Made by a program: the position numbers and the translations under genes. A stretch of 42,816 nucleotides of DNA from a virus. The stretch is taken from the IMG/VR virus record IMGVR_UViG_3300011253_000687, positions 1 to 42,816 of that record. One strand, given 5' to 3'. Below, piece after piece: positions 40,650 to 42,816 of this stretch; positions within the stretch are counted from its first letter, which is position 1, and every line of letters begins with the position of its first letter. The notes under the pieces were generated by a model, which saw nothing but the letters and a program-made list of their open reading frames with translations, searched no databases and was not told the origin of the DNA.

Positions 40650-42031
40650 TGGGAACGTTCCAAGAACACGTTCGCTACATTCACGTCGTGCCGGCGGTCA
40701 AAAAGGTCCGCGACTTGTTAGACGCGACAGACGTTTCTGATCAGTTTGACGAGACAAACAGACTGTCGCTTGGCCAAGCACTAAGACGGATGGACCCCGG
40801 TATATACGGTGGAAGTCCCAACAGCGTGCTCGACCTTTTAATGTATCGAGCTTCTAGCGGTAGCTTGCACCCCAACACAGCAATGCCGGGACCGTTTAGC
40901 AGAGCCATTGGCGCTTTGCGCAAACGTATGGGCAGCATCATTTTTACGTTCCACATTAGGAACGCAGCAGAAAACAACTTCGCGTTGATTGGTGCCCTGA
41001 CTACCCGCTTTGGAGTTAAGGCGCGGTATGTTGCCGCAGCGTGGAAAGCGCGCTACGCCGACTTGGAATACATCATGTCTAATAGTAATATGATGCATGG
41101 TCGGTTGCAAAAAGGTGCGCAGCAGATTGTGGCTGAAGACTTCACGCCTGCAATGCTGCGCGAAAAAATGAGCAACCGTGTAGGTTACTGGGCACCACGT
41201 TTTACGCAGCAAATCCTAGAAGGGATGCTGTGGAAAGCGGCGCACGATCAATGGCTAGCTGAAAGCCGGCCAGACGGCATTAGCGATAAAGAGGCTATTC
41301 GTCAGGCATCAACCTTTGCCGATAGAAAGGTGCGCTTGAATTTAGGTAGCGGTGACATTTTGGACGCTCCTGGTTACGAGGGCGCCTACGGTGAGCTAGG
41401 CCGCATGCTCACGCAATTTACTGGTTGGTTCGCCTACAAAAACAACATGGCCCAAGTTTCCTGGGCTCAGTTCCAGCAAGAAGCCGGCCTAGCTGGAGCT
41501 GGTCGATTTGCTTGGAACATGTTTAGCTTGTTCTACCTAGAGTTCATGTTTGGTGCAGCGCTGGCAGAGTGGCTGCGAGGCGAAGCTGAGGACGACGATG
41601 AAGAGTCGTGGGATGCTTTCCTGTTAGAATCAATGGTGCTGCAGCCTGCTCGAATGGCTATGGCTGGCGCCATTCCAATTGCTGGCGAGATGGTGGGCGG
41701 TGGATTTGAAAAGCTGCTAGGCTTGGCCATGCGTCAGATTGACGAAGATACAACCTTCGACGGAGGTCGAGGCGTAGAGTCTCCGCGCACTGGCGCGTTT
41801 GATTGGCTAGCGCGCAATGCCAACACAGCGCTTAAATTACTAGAAGGCGAGTTTAAGGGTGCCGAACTGCGAGCAGCAGTAGAGCTCACAGCTACGCTTC
41901 TTGGCCGAGACGCGGCTATGCTGCCGGCGTTTGCTGGCCGCCAAATTCAATATGGCACAGATCTGCTGACCGGAACGGCAGATCCTCAAGATGCCGAGGA
42001 CGTATTCCGGGGTTTGATTCAAGGCAAATAA
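40649..42031 (+). CDS. C-terminal ejection-protein segment as a separate gene (460 aa)
   Basis: ATG 40649 overlaps the stop of the giant gene (TAATG), so it is translated by coupling. The product opens MGTFQEHVRYIHVVPAVKKV, then has IIFTFHIRNAAENNFALIGA and TFADRKVRLNLGSGDILDAP. A likely membrane segment follows (WNMFSLFYLEFMFGAALAEW), then VLQPARMAMAGAIPIAGEMV. In related podoviruses I recall segments of this kind forming the C-terminal end of the giant protein itself; here they are in another frame. It probably acts with the giant protein in the ejected complex. Confidence 0.7.
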   Translation: MGTFQEHVRYIHVVPAVKKVRDLLDATDVSDQFDETNRLSLGQALRRMDPGIYGGSPNSVLDLLMYRASSGSLHPNTAMPGPFSRAIGALRKRMGSIIFTFHIRNAAENNFALIGALTTRFGVKARYVAAAWKARYADLEYIMSNSNMMHGRLQKGAQQIVAEDFTPAMLREKMSNRVGYWAPRFTQQILEGMLWKAAHDQWLAESRPDGISDKEAIRQASTFADRKVRLNLGSGDILDAPGYEGAYGELGRMLTQFTGWFAYKNNMAQVSWAQFQQEAGLAGAGRFAWNMFSLFYLEFMFGAALAEWLRGEAEDDDEESWDAFLLESMVLQPARMAMAGAIPIAGEMVGGGFEKLLGLAMRQIDEDTTFDGGRGVESPRTGAFDWLARNANTALKLLEGEFKGAELRAAVELTATLLGRDAAMLPAFAGRQIQYGTDLLTGTADPQDAEDVFRGLIQGK

Positions 42032-42044
42032 TTGAGGTAAAGCT

Positions 42045-42143
42045 ATGCACAAAAAGACGATGAAGAAGGCAGCAAAAAAAACAGTGAAGAAGGCAGCAAA
42101 GAAGATGGTTAAGAAAGCTGGGAAGAAAGGCAGCGGCTATTGA
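42045..42143 (+). CDS. Lysine/alanine-rich micro-protein (32 aa)
   Basis: ATG 42045 has a TTGAGGT ribosome site 6-9 bases upstream. The product MHKKTMKKAAKKTVKKAAKK continues as MVKKAGKKGSGY and is almost half lysine, with a repeated K-K-A-A-K-K unit like histone H1 tails. Such a peptide should bind DNA or other polyanions, or membranes. It is the last gene of the late region, after the ejection proteins, and could be a virion-packaged DNA condenser. The good ribosome site and clean periodicity argue that it is translated. Confidence 0.6.
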   Translation: MHKKTMKKAAKKTVKKAAKKMVKKAGKKGSGY

Positions 42144-42227
42144 TCTAGCCAATGAGTTGCTTACTTTAATGAGGCGAAAGCCAGTAGCGGGCGCGCGGCT
42201 AAAATCCCTTCCCTTTCCCGCTTCTAT

Positions 42228-42286
42228 AGCCAGCAACAGCGAGCCTGATCGCGCACCTGTTGCGTGCAGCGCTGCTGCTGGCTTTT
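42228..42286 (+). terminator. Terminator-like hairpin 1
   Basis: AGCCAGCAACAGCG (42228-42241) pairs with CGCTGCTGCTGGCT (42270-42283) with a single A-C mismatch. The loop is 28 bases, and the right arm runs into four T (42283-42286). The long loop and short T run make it weaker than the one downstream. Confidence 0.55.
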
Positions 42287-42328
42287 GCGTTATCTTACAT
42301 TGCGCACAGGCCGCATCACCTGTTGCGT
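42254..42328 (+). repeat. 12-base direct repeat pair
   Basis: CACCTGTTGCGT occurs at 42254-42265 and again at 42317-42328, 63 bases apart. One copy is in the loop of the first hairpin and the other just before the second. It could be a protein-binding site in the control region. Confidence 0.6.
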
Positions 42329-42329
42329 T

Positions 42330-42386
42330 AAAAGCCTTGCGCTAGGGACCAAAGAGGGGTTTCAAGTTAGCGCAAGGCTTTTTTTT
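42330..42386 (+). terminator. Strong rho-independent terminator
   Basis: AAAAGCCTTGCGCTA (42330-42344) and TAGCGCAAGGCTTTT (42368-42382) are perfectly complementary over 15 bases. The loop is 23 bases and eight T run to 42386. The A-rich left flank would let it work in both directions. It should stop late transcription before the replication gene. Confidence 0.9.
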
Positions 42387-42409
42387 GCCTACACCCACGA
42401 GCGGTGTTG

Positions 42410-42433
42410 GTTCGTAGACTGCTTGCTACGAAC
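42410..42433. promoter_or_regulatory. Perfect 8-base hairpin or operator dyad
   Basis: GTTCGTAG (42410-42417) and CTACGAAC (42426-42433) are exact inverted repeats around an 8-base spacer. No T run follows, so a terminator is unlikely. The distance between half-sites, about one and a half helical turns centre to centre, would suit a dimeric DNA-binding protein, or the element may act in RNA. Confidence 0.5.
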
Positions 42434-42443
42434 TCTCCGACCT

Positions 42444-42456
42444 TTTGCTAAGCAAA
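42444..42456. promoter_or_regulatory. Short dyad upstream of replication promoter
   Basis: TTTGCT, one A, then AGCAAA: a perfect 6-base inverted repeat with a single central base. It lies about 17 bases before the candidate -35 box, where an activator or repressor could bind. Confidence 0.35.
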
Positions 42457-42472
42457 GCGTGTGGATTGCATG

Positions 42473-42501
42473 TTGACTTTTCGTCGACCGTAGTATCGGA
42501 T
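42473..42501 (+). promoter_or_regulatory. Candidate promoter for the replication operon
   Basis: TTGACT (42473-42478) is a near-consensus -35. At a 17-base distance TCGGAT (42496-42501) is a poor -10, and TATCGG at 15 bases is an alternative. Transcription from either would begin very close to ATG 42508. The position between the terminator and the first replication gene makes a promoter likely even though the -10 is unclear. Confidence 0.4.
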
Positions 42502-42507
42502 CCAAGC

Positions 42508-42816
42508 ATGGCGGGATTTACAAAACTACATCAGGCGATACTGCATAGCAGCGTCTGGTCTGAGCCTCACCACGTTCGAGTGGTGTGGGTTAGCATGCTT
42601 GCAATGGCTAACGCTGACGGCGTTGTCGAGGCTAGCGTTAGCGGGTTGGCACGAGCTGCCAATGTTACTCTTGCTGAGTGCCGGGAGGCGCTCGAGCTCT
42701 TGATGGGACCAGACGACGAAAGTCGAGACGGCACATCTGGCGAGCGGGTGGCTCGCGTAGACGGTGGGTTTTACCTACTAAACTACTCAAACTACCGTGA
42801 TCGCCAGACTAAGCAG
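42508..42816 (+). CDS. Phage replication protein, N-terminal part (3' end outside window)
   Basis: ATG 42508 opens a frame of exactly 103 codons to the window end without a stop. The product MAGFTKLHQAILHSSVWSEP continues as RVVWVSMLAMANADGVVEAS and SVSGLARAANVTLAECREAL, a winged-helix domain. It then has MGPDDESRDGTSGERVARVD and the GGFYLLNYSNYRDRQTKQ strand. This is the well-known N-terminal domain of phage replication initiators that bind origin DNA. The C-terminal half is at 2-379. Joined end to start, the halves differ in frame, so bases are missing at the junction. Confidence 0.82.
   Translation, partial: MAGFTKLHQAILHSSVWSEPHHVRVVWVSMLAMANADGVVEASVSGLARAANVTLAECREALELLMGPDDESRDGTSGERVARVDGGFYLLNYSNYRDRQTKQ

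Larger units (their letters stand above)
42144..42507. other. Non-coding control region between late and replication genes
   Basis: A 364-base stretch with no credible gene. It holds two terminator-like hairpins, a 12-base direct repeat, one perfect 8-base hairpin, a 13-base dyad and a candidate promoter, listed separately. Together these suggest that late transcription ends here and early transcription begins. It is also a reasonable place to look for the replication origin, though no iteron array or AT-rich unwinding element is evident. Confidence 0.7.

Noticed and set aside
42190-42225. A tRNA-like stretch with a CTA in a possible loop
   Set aside because: There is no T-arm consensus and no acceptor or D stem that would pair.
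42157-42345. Possible 62-codon gene in the control region
   Set aside because: It would start at TTG without a ribosome site, has low-complexity composition, and runs through both arms of the first terminator hairpin and the left arm of the second.
1-42816. Search by eye for a diversity-generating retroelement, since the capsid genes resemble BPP-1
   Set aside because: No reverse transcriptase motif and no variable/template repeat pair was found.
1-42816. Phage-encoded single-subunit RNA polymerase, as expected in true T7 relatives
   Set aside because: No protein of suitable size with polymerase motifs is present outside the giant gene, and none was recognised within it.

Overview
The window reads as a nearly complete genome of a strictly lytic-looking, short-tailed (podovirus-type) bacteriophage of about 43 kb. 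Every supported gene is on the + strand, genes are packed with 1-23 base overlaps or very short gaps, and no integrase, repressor, RNA polymerase, tRNA, CRISPR array or insertion sequence was seen. Structural genes pair a T7-like head-tail connector, tail tubular proteins A and B and internal virion proteins with a capsid cassette like that of Bordetella phage BPP-1 (Bbp19-, scaffold-, capsid- and Bbp16-like proteins). Two lipoprotein signal sequences and the T7-type ejection proteins point to a Gram-negative host; the genus cannot be read from the sequence. With no phage RNA polymerase, transcription presumably uses the host enzyme.

The last gene (42508-end) is the N-terminal half, and the first (2-379) the C-terminal half, of one winged-helix replication-protein type. 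The contig therefore looks opened inside that gene, at an AGAAGC repeat. The two halves are not in frame when joined directly, so a few bases to a few hundred are probably missing.

Layout: (1) 2-6170, replication, recombination and nucleotide-related genes: replication protein C-terminus, a PP-loop (PAPS reductase-like) enzyme, RuvC-like resolvase, a run of small unknown proteins, PD-(D/E)XK exonuclease, ERF single-strand annealing protein, SSB and a free-standing DnaA domain IV protein. (2) 6151-10764, packaging: small and large terminase, a GNAT acetyltransferase, portal. (3) 10771-13545, accessory virion or fibre-like proteins. (4) 13552-16568, a cluster of small membrane proteins and lipoproteins where a lysis cassette would be expected, including a 517-residue lipoprotein glycoside hydrolase; no ordinary endolysin is recognisable. 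(5) 16677-19351, capsid cassette. (6) 19413-25942, tail: a carbohydrate esterase fused to tail tubular protein A, then tail tubular protein B. (7) 25944-42031, ejection proteins, dominated by one 3912-residue polyvalent-type polyprotein that takes up over a quarter of the genome, followed by a 32-residue lysine-rich peptide. (8) 42144-42507, a non-coding control region with two terminator hairpins, dyads and a candidate promoter for the replication operon.

The most unusual content is the giant protein. It appears to carry, in order, a glycine-rich membrane segment, a polyvalent-associated domain, an ADP-ribosyltransferase-like domain, a DNA-glycosylase-like domain, another polyvalent-associated domain and a zinc metallopeptidase. 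A recurring (F/Y)SEE tetrapeptide separates several of these modules, and a dnaX-like slippery sequence lies near its start. I infer that it is a toolkit of host-directed enzymes delivered with the DNA. Domain calls are motif recognition by eye, not database searches.
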